This document shows, piece after piece, positions 16,488-24,724 of a stretch of 64,000 nt of DNA. The notes below the pieces were generated by a model. That model did not search any database and had not been told where the DNA came from. It saw nothing but the letters and a program-made list of their open reading frames with translations. A program made the position numbers and the translations under genes. Each line of letters starts with the position of its first letter. The first letter of the stretch is position 1. The DNA lies in the NCBI RefSeq assembly GCF_000306765.2, contig NC_017941.2:992001-1056000 (forward strand). The letters are read 5' to 3'. This DNA comes from Haloferax mediterranei ATCC 33500. Lineage in GTDB: Archaea; Halobacteriota; Halobacteria; Halobacteriales; Haloferacaceae.

Positions 16488-17168
16488 ATGTATATCATCG
16501 TCGTCGGCGCCGGCAACATCGGGACGCCGCTCATCGAAATCGCCACGGAGGGCGGTAACGAGGTGGTCGTCGTCGAGCGCGACGAGGCAAAAGCCGAGGC
16601 CGCAGCGGCAACGTTCGACTGCCTCGTGCTCAACGACGACGCCACGGTCAAACAGACGCTCGAAGAGGCCGGCGCGGACCGCGCCGACGCCATCATCACG
16701 ACGACCGACAAGGACGCGACCAACATCATGGTCTGTCTCTTGGCGAAGGAACTCGAAATTCCGGACATCGTCTCTGTCGTCCACAACCCCGAGCACATGA
16801 GCCTCTACCGGCAAATCGGCGTCAACACGATGGAAAACCCCCAGCGACTCATCGCGGAGTACCTCTACCGGGCGGTCAAACGCCCCTCTATCGTCGACTA
16901 CATGCGCATCGGCGACCGCGCCGAGGTGTTCGAAATTCGCGTCGACGAAGAGGCACCAATCGTGGGGCGGACTATTCAGGAAACCGCACAGGATGGCCTC
17001 CTCGACGACGATACACTCATCGTCGCCATCGAGCGCGAGCCTAACGACGACCCCGTCACGCCGCGCGGCAACACGACCGTCGGCGCGGGCGACCTCTTGA
17101 CCGTCTACTCCGCGAAAGGTGCGACACCTGAAGTGACAGACGTGTTCGGCCATTACGAGGACCACTGA
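16488..17168 (+). CDS. trkA: Potassium-uptake regulatory subunit TrkA (single RCK)
   Basis: A 226-residue peripheral membrane protein that binds nucleotide and gates the TrkH channel. The N-terminus IIVVGAGNIGTPL is a Rossmann GxGxxG NAD/ATP loop. VVVVERDEAKA gives the ribose-binding Asp region, and TTTDKDATNIMVCLLAKE is typical of RCK_N (to about residue 130). The RCK_C domain covers about 140-222. Its stop overlaps the ATG of the adjacent trkH by one base (TGATG), so this TrkA is the likely partner of that TrkH. A GATAGTTTTT box at about 16451-16460 is the probable TATA. Confidence 0.93.
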   Translation: MYIIVVGAGNIGTPLIEIATEGGNEVVVVERDEAKAEAAAATFDCLVLNDDATVKQTLEEAGADRADAIITTTDKDATNIMVCLLAKELEIPDIVSVVHNPEHMSLYRQIGVNTMENPQRLIAEYLYRAVKRPSIVDYMRIGDRAEVFEIRVDEEAPIVGRTIQETAQDGLLDDDTLIVAIEREPNDDPVTPRGNTTVGAGDLLTVYSAKGATPEVTDVFGHYEDH

Positions 17169-18829
17169 TGCCGCGCCGCGGACGGATGGTTGCGGGGTGG
17201 CCCGCCGACCTTGCGGTCATCGGTCGCGACGTCGGGTCGCTCCTCGCCATGGAATCACTGTTGATGGCCGTCTCAGTCCTCGTTGCGATTGGATTCGGCG
17301 AGTGGTACGCCGCACTCGCATTCTTCATCGCCGCGGGCGCGACTGCTGGTGTCGGCTTGGGTGCGCGGAAGGCGTTCGACGAAGCGCCCGCACCGCGCAT
17401 GAAACACGGGATGATAATCGCCGCTGCGGGATGGTTTGCAACAGCCGCCTTCGGGTCGCTGCCGTTTTTCCTCACGGCGCATTTCGCTCCTGATTCGGTG
17501 TTCACGGCGCTCGTCCCCGCTGGTGTCGAGTACACCCAGTCGAGTCTCGTCTACTTCCGCAACCCGCTGCACGCCCTCTTCGAGAGCATGAGCGGCTGGA
17601 CCGGAAGCGGCCTCACGATGGGGATTCACGAACCGTCGCTTCCGCGGACGATTCAGTGGTGGCGCTCTCTCATCCAATGGGTCGGCGGCGTGGGCGTCAT
17701 CGTCCTCACCGTCTCGATTCTCTCGCGGCCAGGAAGCGGTAGTTACGCGCTCTACCGCGGTGAGGCCCGTGAGGAGAAGATTCATCCGAGCGTCGTCTCG
17801 ACGGTTCGGACAGTCTGGAAGATTTTCGTCGGCTACACGGTGCTTTCGGTAGTCGTGCTCTTCGTCGCCATCCGCGCGAGCAATTACGGCTCGGCCCTTC
17901 CCCTCTGGGAGGCTGGCTGGCAGGCGCTCAATCACGCGATGACTGGTCTCTCGACCGGCGGGTTCGCCGTCACCGACAACTCAATCGGGACGTACAACTC
18001 GCCGCTCATCGAGACGGTACTGCTGCCCATCATGGCGCTCGGCGCAATCGCCTTCCCCATCCACTACACTATCCTCCGGAACCGCGAGGTCGACAAGTTG
18101 TGGACGGACCTCCAGACCCGGTGGTTGCTCGCCATATTTGCCGTCGGCGTGGCAGGACTCACAATCCAGAATCTCGTCTCTCTCCCGACGACTGCGGGGT
18201 CTGCATTCGTCGAAACAGCGGACTACTTCGGTCTCTCGGGCATTATCGGCGGCCCGGAGACCGATGCCATCCGCGACTCGGCGTTCCACTGGGTGAGTGC
18301 GCTCTCGTGTACTGGCTTTCAGGCCGCGCCGCTCGGCCAGTGGTCCGACGGCGGAAAACTGCTGCTCTCCGGCGCGATGACCCTCGGCGGCGCTGCCGGG
18401 TCGACCGTCGGCGGCATCAAAATCATCCGCGGGTACACGATTTCCCGTGGCATCCAGTGGCAGTTCTCCCGCGTCTTCCTGCCCGAAAGCACCGTCGTGA
18501 ACATCGAAATGAACGGTCGCCGTCTCTCCCGGAGCGAGATGGACCGCGAGTTCTCCGAGGCAGCCATCGTCTCGATGCTCTGGGTGCTCTTGCTCGTCGC
18601 GTCGAGCGTCCTCCTCGTGAACCTCGCCGGACCGGAGTTCACCTATGCGGACGCACTGTTCGAAGTCGCGAGCGCGCAGGGGAACGTCGGCATCTCGACG
18701 GGCATCACCGGACCGTCGATGAACCCCTACGCGGAGGCGATGTTTCTCTTCAACATGTGGATTGGACGGCTCGAAATTATCCCCGTGTTAGTGTTCTTCC
18801 GGTCGGTTCTCTACGGGCTGAATCCGTAG
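17168..18829 (+). CDS. trkH: TrkH-family potassium uptake protein
   Basis: A 553-residue integral membrane protein of the Trk/Ktr superfamily, with four channel-like repeats. The selectivity-filter-like loops include SMSGWTGSGLTM near residue 138, MTGLSTGGFAV near 260, SALSCTGFQ near 378 and AQGNVGISTG near 507. GGAAGSTVGGIKI near 410 is the TrkH signature. The start ATG overlaps the trkA stop by one base. Together the pair forms a K+ uptake module, important for a salt-in halophile. The charged first 20 residues precede the first membrane helix. Confidence 0.93.
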   Translation: MPRRGRMVAGWPADLAVIGRDVGSLLAMESLLMAVSVLVAIGFGEWYAALAFFIAAGATAGVGLGARKAFDEAPAPRMKHGMIIAAAGWFATAAFGSLPFFLTAHFAPDSVFTALVPAGVEYTQSSLVYFRNPLHALFESMSGWTGSGLTMGIHEPSLPRTIQWWRSLIQWVGGVGVIVLTVSILSRPGSGSYALYRGEAREEKIHPSVVSTVRTVWKIFVGYTVLSVVVLFVAIRASNYGSALPLWEAGWQALNHAMTGLSTGGFAVTDNSIGTYNSPLIETVLLPIMALGAIAFPIHYTILRNREVDKLWTDLQTRWLLAIFAVGVAGLTIQNLVSLPTTAGSAFVETADYFGLSGIIGGPETDAIRDSAFHWVSALSCTGFQAAPLGQWSDGGKLLLSGAMTLGGAAGSTVGGIKIIRGYTISRGIQWQFSRVFLPESTVVNIEMNGRRLSRSEMDREFSEAAIVSMLWVLLLVASSVLLVNLAGPEFTYADALFEVASAQGNVGISTGITGPSMNPYAEAMFLFNMWIGRLEIIPVLVFFRSVLYGLNP

Positions 18830-18860
18830 CGTTCCGACACTCCTTCGCCCAATTTTCCGT

Positions 18861-20465
18861 TCACCGCCGCCAGTACTCCGGCGTGAAGATGACGAGCACC
18901 GGTAGAATCTCCAGACGGCCGACCCACATCAGGAGGACCATGTACAGTTTCGAACTGTTGGAGAAGTCGAGATAACTCCCCATCGGGCCGACGACGCCGA
19001 AGCCCGGGCCAACGTTCCCGAGGGTCGCAGCGACGGCGCTCATCGTTTCGAGGATACTCACGTCGAAGCCGGCGCGCGCGGCATCGAGGTGGAGCAGGCC
19101 CGTCGAGACGAAGAACAACACGAGATACAGGAGCGTGAAGGCGTAGATGCCGCGGATGGCGCGTTCATCGACCGTGCGGCCGGCGAGTCTGACGGGGCGA
19201 ACTGCCTCGGGGTGGGCCGTCGTAAATAGCTCGCGGCGGAGCGATTTCAGGATGACGTACCAGCGAACGATTTTAATCGCACCGCCGGTCGAACCGCCGG
19301 AGCCACCGATGAACATCGCGAACAGGAGGCCGTACTGCGTCGGCGCGCTCCACGCGTTGAAGTCCATGCTCGCATAGCCCGTCGTCGTGACGATGGAGAC
19401 GACCTGAAACACCGACTGGCGAATCGCCGGTTCGACGTTACCGATGATGGCTGTCCGAATGCCTTCGAGGTACACTTGGTCGTAGGTCTCGCCCGCTGGC
19501 GCGACGGACATCAGGCCGTCGCCGAAAAAGAGGACGCCCGCAAGGATGGCCGAGATGACGCCCATAATTCCGAGGTAGGATTTGAACTCGGTGTCGCGGA
19601 CGAGTCGCTTCGGCTCGCCCGTGAGGACGTGCCAGAAGAGCGCGAAGTTGGTCCCCGCAGCGACCATGAAGGGGATAATCACCCACTGCGCCGCGGCGGA
19701 AAACGCCTCGATACTCTTTGCTTCCGGCGAGAACCCGCCGGTCGGCATCGTCGTCAACCCGTGGGCGATGGCGTTGTAGACGCCCATCCCTGGGGCGTGG
19801 CCGGTGACGTTGAGTCCGTGGAGAAGGACGATTTCGAGGACCGTGAGGCCGAGGTACGCGCCCCAGAGCGCGCGCGCCGTCTCGGCGATTCGGGGGGTGA
19901 GCTTTTCGATGCCGGGACCGGGCGCTTCCGCGTCCATCAGTTGTGCGCCACCGACCGACAGTTCAGGAAGAATCGCTACCGCGAGGACGACGATACCCAT
20001 CCCCCCGAGCCACTGGGTGAGTTGTCGCCACATCATGATGCCGCGGGTGTGCGAGTCGAAAGAAATGTCGCCGAGGACCGTCGCTCCGGTCGTGGTAAAC
20101 CCGCTCATCGTCTCGAAGAGGGCGTTCGCCGGATTTCCGAGGGTTGATTCGGGGTGAATCGGCTGCGCAATGAAGGGGATACCGTGCGCCTCGATAAGGT
20201 ACGGAATCGCACCGACGAAAGCCACAGCCAGCCACGTCATCGCGACCATCAGGAATCCCTCGCGGGCCCCGATGTCGGGTTCTTCTGCGAGGCGTTCGAG
20301 CCCCGTCCCGATGAGAACCGTGACGGCCATCGTGACGACGAACGGGAGCACCGACTCACCGTAGTACAGCGCGACGACGAGCGGGAACAAAAGCGGGACT
20401 GTGAGATATTTCAGTACTGTCCCGACGAGACGAAGGCTGGCTCTATAGTCGACCCGCAATTTCAT
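18861..20465 (-). CDS. trkH: TrkH-family potassium uptake protein, second paralogue
   Basis: A 534-residue TrkH paralogue on the opposite strand, convergent with the first. Filter-type segments are TMSGFTTTGATVLG near residue 116, LTTMPTGGFSPE near 240, TTTGYASMDF near 364 and TLGNVGPGFG near 490. GGSGGSTGGAIKI near 392 is the family signature, and the carboxy end is a YWRR tail. It differs clearly from the first copy in its first two helices. The trkA-like gene at 20607 lies upstream in the same direction, 141 bases away, so those two may be transcribed together. Confidence 0.92.
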   Translation of the reverse strand: MKLRVDYRASLRLVGTVLKYLTVPLLFPLVVALYYGESVLPFVVTMAVTVLIGTGLERLAEEPDIGAREGFLMVAMTWLAVAFVGAIPYLIEAHGIPFIAQPIHPESTLGNPANALFETMSGFTTTGATVLGDISFDSHTRGIMMWRQLTQWLGGMGIVVLAVAILPELSVGGAQLMDAEAPGPGIEKLTPRIAETARALWGAYLGLTVLEIVLLHGLNVTGHAPGMGVYNAIAHGLTTMPTGGFSPEAKSIEAFSAAAQWVIIPFMVAAGTNFALFWHVLTGEPKRLVRDTEFKSYLGIMGVISAILAGVLFFGDGLMSVAPAGETYDQVYLEGIRTAIIGNVEPAIRQSVFQVVSIVTTTGYASMDFNAWSAPTQYGLLFAMFIGGSGGSTGGAIKIVRWYVILKSLRRELFTTAHPEAVRPVRLAGRTVDERAIRGIYAFTLLYLVLFFVSTGLLHLDAARAGFDVSILETMSAVAATLGNVGPGFGVVGPMGSYLDFSNSSKLYMVLLMWVGRLEILPVLVIFTPEYWRR

Positions 20466-20606
20466 CCGTGGACTAACGTACCGCGCGCCGGGTTCTTCCG
20501 TGTTCGGGTTCGCTCGCGTGTGCGAGAATCAGTGGCGCGGTGGCTGTTCGCTCGTGGCGCGTGCGGTTAGGACCCTCAGAACAGCAGTTCCGAACGCTGT
20601 AGCTGA

Positions 20607-21944
20607 CTACAGTTTGGGAGACACGTCGTCGATGGCGCAGCTATCGACGAAGACGACCACGTGGTCCCCCGGTTTGATGACGGTGTCACCTCGCGGCGTG
20701 ATGAACTCGCGCCGTCGCGTGATGGCACCGATGACGACGCCTTCGGGGAGAGATGCAATCGACTCCTGAATGGGTTTGCCGGCGAGGACGCTGTCGGCGT
20801 CGACTTCGATTTCGAGGACTTCGGCCTTGTCCGACTCGATGAGCGCGACGTTCTCCGCGCCGCCATCACGAGTGAATCGCGTGATTTCTTCGGCGACGAC
20901 CTCGCGCGGACTCACGCCAACGTCGACGCCGACGGCCTCGAAGAGGTCGACGTACGGCGTCGTGTCGATGACGGCGACGGTTCGTTCGACGCCGAGGCGC
21001 GCCGCGAGCAACGAGACGAGCAGGTTCTTCTCGTCGGAGTCGAGTGCAGAGACGAGCAGGTCGGCGTCGCCGATGTACTCGCGTTCGAGGAAGTCGATAT
21101 CGGTCGCGTCGCTCTCCATGACGATTGTTCCGGGCAACTCCTCTGCGAGTTCACGGGCGCGGTCGGCGTCTTGCTCGATGAGTCGCGGTTTGAAGCCGCG
21201 TTCTTCGAGCAGTCGGGCGACGTGGTAGCCGATTTCGCTCCCGCCGACGATGACCACCTCTTCAGCGGTTCCCGGCGGTTCGTCGGGCGAGACCGAACTC
21301 GCAAATCCCTGAACGCTCTGGGGACTGCCGATAACGACAATCCGGTCTCCCGGTCCGATAACCGTATCACCGCGAGGAATCGTCACCTCGCCGTCGCGGA
21401 GGATGGCCGCGAACGTGAGCGAGTCGAATCGGTCCGCTTCGCTTACGGTCTGGTTCGCAACGGGACTTTCCGCGTCGACTTCGAACTCGGCCATCTGGAC
21501 CTTCCCGCCCGCGAAGGAGTCAACGTCCCGCGCGGCAGGAAGCCCGACGACGCGGACGATAGACTCCGCGGCGAGCAGGTTCGTACAGACCATGAAGTCG
21601 ATGCCGAAGGCTTTCTCGGAGCGCTGCCACGTTCGAAGGTACTCCGTGTTCTTCACGCGGGCGATGGTGAACGCCTCAGAGATGGCCTTGGCCGTCGCGC
21701 ACGTGACGATATTCGTCTCGTCGTTGTCGGTCGAAGCGATGACCATGTCCGCACGCTCGACGCCTGCCTCTTCGAGCGTCTCGACGGAGGTGCCGTCGCC
21801 GTGGAGTGCCAACACGTCGAGCGAGTAGTTCAGTTCGTCCACTCGCTCTGGGTCGCAGTCGATAATGACGACTTCGTGGGTGTCGTCCAGGTCGGCCGCG
21901 ATGGACGACCCGACCTGCCCGGCGCCGATGATAATCACGCGCAC
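20607..21944 (-). CDS. trkA: TrkA-type potassium regulatory protein (double RCK)
   Basis: A 445-residue protein with two RCK units, twice the size of the TrkA at 16488. RVIIIGAGQVGSSIA at the start and VVIVGGSEIGYHVAR near residue 232 are the two nucleotide-binding loops. Each is followed by an RCK_C domain with a PRGDTVIGPGD or PRGDTVIKPGD motif (near 203 and 425). The first protein residue is encoded by GTG at 21944, because the frame upstream carries an unlikely Arg-rich prefix. It is presumably the gate for the neighbouring TrkH on the same strand. Confidence 0.9.
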   Translation of the reverse strand: MRVIIIGAGQVGSSIAADLDDTHEVVIIDCDPERVDELNYSLDVLALHGDGTSVETLEEAGVERADMVIASTDNDETNIVTCATAKAISEAFTIARVKNTEYLRTWQRSEKAFGIDFMVCTNLLAAESIVRVVGLPAARDVDSFAGGKVQMAEFEVDAESPVANQTVSEADRFDSLTFAAILRDGEVTIPRGDTVIGPGDRIVVIGSPQSVQGFASSVSPDEPPGTAEEVVIVGGSEIGYHVARLLEERGFKPRLIEQDADRARELAEELPGTIVMESDATDIDFLEREYIGDADLLVSALDSDEKNLLVSLLAARLGVERTVAVIDTTPYVDLFEAVGVDVGVSPREVVAEEITRFTRDGGAENVALIESDKAEVLEIEVDADSVLAGKPIQESIASLPEGVVIGAITRRREFITPRGDTVIKPGDHVVVFVDSCAIDDVSPKL

Positions 21945-22085
21945 GAGGAACCAGCCCCTATCATACCTCTTCGTTGGACCGCCTGCGCGTATGTGCATTT
22001 CCCTTCGGCGCTCGTGTACGCTTCGGTCGGGAATGCGGTTCTGAGTACTGAAAGCGTCACGACGCGGCCCTGTGTGCGGTCAGAG

Positions 22086-22622
22086 TCACGACGTGGGCTT
22101 CGTGTGTATCGTGAGGTCGACCTTCCGGGGCCGCCCTTCGATGTCGGCGACGATGCGCTCGACGATACGCTCTGCTTCCTTCTGGAGGACGGGTTTTACC
22201 TTGTCGACGACCCAGCCGAGAGAGACGAAGCGTGGAAGGTCGATATCACCGGCCGAAACGGTTTGTGTGTCGTATTCGACTTCGAAAAAGACGTTGCAGG
22301 CAGTGTCGGCATCCGAGGGCGCGTCGTCCGGTAGGTCATCGAGTGCTTCGACGCGCCAGCGACCCACTGCGTGGATGTCCTTGGTGATTGTCCAGTCGAT
22401 GCGCGTCGGTGGCGTCACGTCTGTTACCTTCGATTCCGCGGTGTAGGTGAGCTTCCACCAAGCGAAGTTGAGGGCGTATTTCGTTCCCGGCGACCCGTCG
22501 CCGAACTGCTGTACATCCTGGAGATGTTTCGAGTAGTTGGCGTACCGCGGGAAGTCCACGAGGAACTCGTAGACCTCCTCGGGTGGTAGGTAGACGACGG
22601 TGCTGACGGCTATCTCGTCCAC
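22086..22622 (-). CDS. SRPBCC-fold (START/polyketide-cyclase-like) protein
   Basis: A 178-residue soluble protein. The opening STVVYLPPEEVYEFLVDFPRYANYSKHL is the classic first strand and helix pair of coenzyme-Q-binding/polyketide-cyclase SRPBCC proteins, which bind hydrophobic ligands in a helix-grip cavity. RIDWTITKDIHAVGRWRVEAL forms the middle strands, and the long C-terminal helix (VDKVKPVLQKEAERIVERIV) closes the fold. The ligand is unknown. The start codon is GTG at 22622, supported by a TATA-like box 23-29 bases upstream. Confidence 0.8.
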   Translation of the reverse strand: MDEIAVSTVVYLPPEEVYEFLVDFPRYANYSKHLQDVQQFGDGSPGTKYALNFAWWKLTYTAESKVTDVTPPTRIDWTITKDIHAVGRWRVEALDDLPDDAPSDADTACNVFFEVEYDTQTVSAGDIDLPRFVSLGWVVDKVKPVLQKEAERIVERIVADIEGRPRKVDLTIHTKPTS

Positions 22623-22644
22623 GAACCAGCATTCACCCGGTGGA

Positions 22645-22651
22645 AACTAAG
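22645..22651 (-). promoter_or_regulatory. TATA-like box of the SRPBCC gene
   Basis: Minus-strand CTTAGTT lies 23-29 bases before the GTG at 22622, which supports the GTG and a leaderless transcript. Confidence 0.4.
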
Positions 22652-22703
22652 CCTTGTGGGCTGGCGTCCCGCGACACTTGGAGAGCGCCATCGCAATCGC
22701 AAC

Positions 22704-22710
22704 CTATAAT
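22704..22710 (+). promoter_or_regulatory. TATA-like box of the 300-residue conserved unknown
   Basis: CTATAAT lies 27-33 bases before the ATG at 22737. Confidence 0.45.
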
Positions 22711-22736
22711 CGCCCCGTGTCGAGACCTACTGCTGA

Positions 22737-23639
22737 ATGGTTGGGGGGACGCTGCGGGACATTAGAGCTGAGATTCGGTCTCTCTCGTGTCCCAGTGGCG
22801 ATTACGTAGTGGTGTGTGGCCGGACAGGGGTCGAACCCGGGGCGGTGCTTGGACAACAGTTTCCTGACCGGCACGCCGCCGGTGAGGCCGCGGAACTCGT
22901 GAGCGAGTACCGGTCTGTACTCCGGCGATACGACCCGGGCGTACCGTACTACGACCCGCTGGTCCACGAGTTATCGGAGCGACCGATGCAACCGCTCGCA
23001 ACCGAGCCCGAAGATAACCACACGCGGTATCGCGCCTTCTGTCACGACGTTTCCGGGTCGCTGTTCGAAGCACTGGCGGAGACGGGCCACCGAGTAGTCG
23101 AAACGGCAGTCATGGAGACGTATCTCACGCTGGCCGAAGTCGTCGAGGACCACGACGACTTCTGTCTCACTCTGCTGTGGAGCATGATGAGCGAACTCGA
23201 TGTTCGTCTGTCGCCGTCGGAACAGAACACTATCGTGGAGACGGCTGCGGAACTGTTCTCTCCGACAACGACACCGAATCCCGTAGGCTCGACGCTCCGA
23301 ACGCTCGAAGCGGTCGCGTTCATCGACGGGTACTCGCTGCGCCCGATTTGTGACCCCGAGTCCGGGTGTTCCGATGGACACACACCCAAAAATGCCATTC
23401 GGACGTGGGAACTCACGTTCGGAGACTACGCGCTCGCGGAGCGAACCGGTCGCATTCCGACGCTCCCCATCGCGGTCGACCTCCTTCGACGCACGCCCGA
23501 GCGGGCCGTTCGGTTCATCGACGGCGAGGCGCTGTCGGATGGCCGGTGGCGTGTTCGACTCCAGACTATCCCCGACGGCGAATCGAGGGGACTCGTCAGC
23601 GTCGAAGCAGTCGAAAACCGGTGGCTCAACGATTCATAA
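22737..23639 (+). CDS. Conserved haloarchaeal protein of unknown function (300 residues)
   Basis: I do not recognise a characterised family. The protein is soluble and acidic, with no signal peptide or membrane span. Residues 1-70 look like an alpha/beta unit (GDYVVVCGRTGVEPGAVLG). The middle is helical (ETAVMETYLTLAEVVEDHDDFCLTLLWSMMSELDVRL). A Cys pair occurs near 207 (CDPESGCSDG). The C-terminus (GRWRVRLQTIPDGESRGLVSVEAVE) looks like a beta-rich cap. Its TAA stop is contributed by the first bases of an 80-bp palindromic element that begins at 23636, so the original C-terminus may have been changed by that insertion. Confidence 0.65.
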   Translation: MVGGTLRDIRAEIRSLSCPSGDYVVVCGRTGVEPGAVLGQQFPDRHAAGEAAELVSEYRSVLRRYDPGVPYYDPLVHELSERPMQPLATEPEDNHTRYRAFCHDVSGSLFEALAETGHRVVETAVMETYLTLAEVVEDHDDFCLTLLWSMMSELDVRLSPSEQNTIVETAAELFSPTTTPNPVGSTLRTLEAVAFIDGYSLRPICDPESGCSDGHTPKNAIRTWELTFGDYALAERTGRIPTLPIAVDLLRRTPERAVRFIDGEALSDGRWRVRLQTIPDGESRGLVSVEAVENRWLNDS

Positions 23640-23715
23640 GGACTGTTGTAGTCTCTTACCGGTGTCACCGGAACCGGGACGGCGGTTCCCGGTAAATAGT
23701 TACAACAGTCCTTAT
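23636..23715. repeat. 80-bp palindromic element, copy A
   Basis: The element has perfect 15-bp terminal inverted repeats (ATAAGGACTGTTGTA and its complement). Inner TTACCGG/CCGGTAA arms make it one long imperfect hairpin. A second copy in the opposite orientation lies at 41008-41087. Reverse-complementing that copy gives an ungapped match with about 7 differences in 80 bases. No target-site duplication is visible. It abuts the stop codon of the upstream gene. It could be a non-autonomous transposable element (MITE-like) or a mobile terminator. Confidence 0.85.
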
Positions 23716-23834
23716 CAGGCGCGTCGACTCACCTGTGACGAGAACGCGGGAGCACCCGGTTCCGGCACCGCGTCATCGGTGATTTGGTTCGCTCGAAATC
23801 CGGCGGTTTTGACCATCAGCAGCTATCCGTACGC

Positions 23835-23840
23835 CTTTAC
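23835..23840 (+). promoter_or_regulatory. TATA-like box of the FAD-dependent protein gene
   Basis: CTTTAC lies 24-29 bases before the ATG at 23864. Confidence 0.35.
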
Positions 23841-23863
23841 TGACTGCTTGGCTACCGTCCAGT

Positions 23864-24643
23864 ATGAGCGAGCCAAATTCGTGGGACGCCCTCGTCGTCG
23901 GTGGCGGCGTCGCGGGTCTCACCGCAGCGACCTTCCTCGCACGCGCCGGACTCGACACCCTCGTCGTGAACGAAGGCGAGTCCATCGTCCGCCGAAACGC
24001 ACACCTCGAAAACGTCCCCGGGTTTCCGGCGGGCGTCAACAGTCGACTGTTTACCGACCTCTTGACCGAACAGGCGGAGCGAAGCGGTGCGGACAGACGG
24101 ACTGGCCGAGTTATCGCCCTCGATGTACTCGGTGACGAGGACGACCCCCTGTTCTGGGCGACTGTCGAGACCGAAGACGGCGAAGAGACGATTCCCACCG
24201 CTCGGGTCGTCGCAGCCTCTTGGGCCGACGCGTCGTATCTCGAAGGTACCGGCGTCGAACGCAGAGACGCCGGGTCGAAAACGTACGTCGAGGTCGACGA
24301 CCTCGGTCGAACCGCCGTCCCCGGACTGTACGCCGCGGGACGACTCACCGAAATCTACCACCAGGCGGTCGTCGCCGCCGGTGACGCCGCGGAGACGGCT
24401 ATCACGCTCGTACACGACTCCGGAACGCCGTTTTACAACGACTGGGTCGCGCCGACCGGTTACTTCACAGACCGGGGACGCGAGGTCCCACCGGCGTGTG
24501 AGGAAATCGACGCTGACGAGCGCGAACGCCGCGAGGCAGAATCCCGGGCGGTCATGCAGGAGTTCTTCGCCGAGCCACACGAGGAACCACAGCGCACGCA
24601 TCCGAGTCTCGTCGACGACGACCTCGGGCGACTGGACGAGTAG
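23864..24643 (+). CDS. Thioredoxin-reductase-like FAD protein without the redox Cys pair
   Basis: A 259-residue flavoprotein-like enzyme. The FAD Rossmann loop is VVGGGVAGLTAATFLARAGL near residues 11-30. NVPGFPAGVNSRL near 50 and GLYAAGRLTEIYHQAVVAAGDAAETA near 152-177 are the FAD-binding signatures of the thioredoxin-reductase family. The central NAD(P)H domain with its CxxC is missing: the sequence passes from the first FAD half directly to VPGLYAAGRL. Only about 260 of the usual 310-330 residues are present. A charged Glu-rich tail follows. It may be an electron-transfer or assembly protein; the substrate is unknown. Confidence 0.75.
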   Translation: MSEPNSWDALVVGGGVAGLTAATFLARAGLDTLVVNEGESIVRRNAHLENVPGFPAGVNSRLFTDLLTEQAERSGADRRTGRVIALDVLGDEDDPLFWATVETEDGEETIPTARVVAASWADASYLEGTGVERRDAGSKTYVEVDDLGRTAVPGLYAAGRLTEIYHQAVVAAGDAAETAITLVHDSGTPFYNDWVAPTGYFTDRGREVPPACEEIDADERERREAESRAVMQEFFAEPHEEPQRTHPSLVDDDLGRLDE

Positions 24644-24724
24644 TTCGGCGGACCTGCCGACCCCGCCGAATCGCCTCCGAAGACGCGAATCCTTTTAACC
24701 GATAGCGGGCGCAGAGACGAGTGA

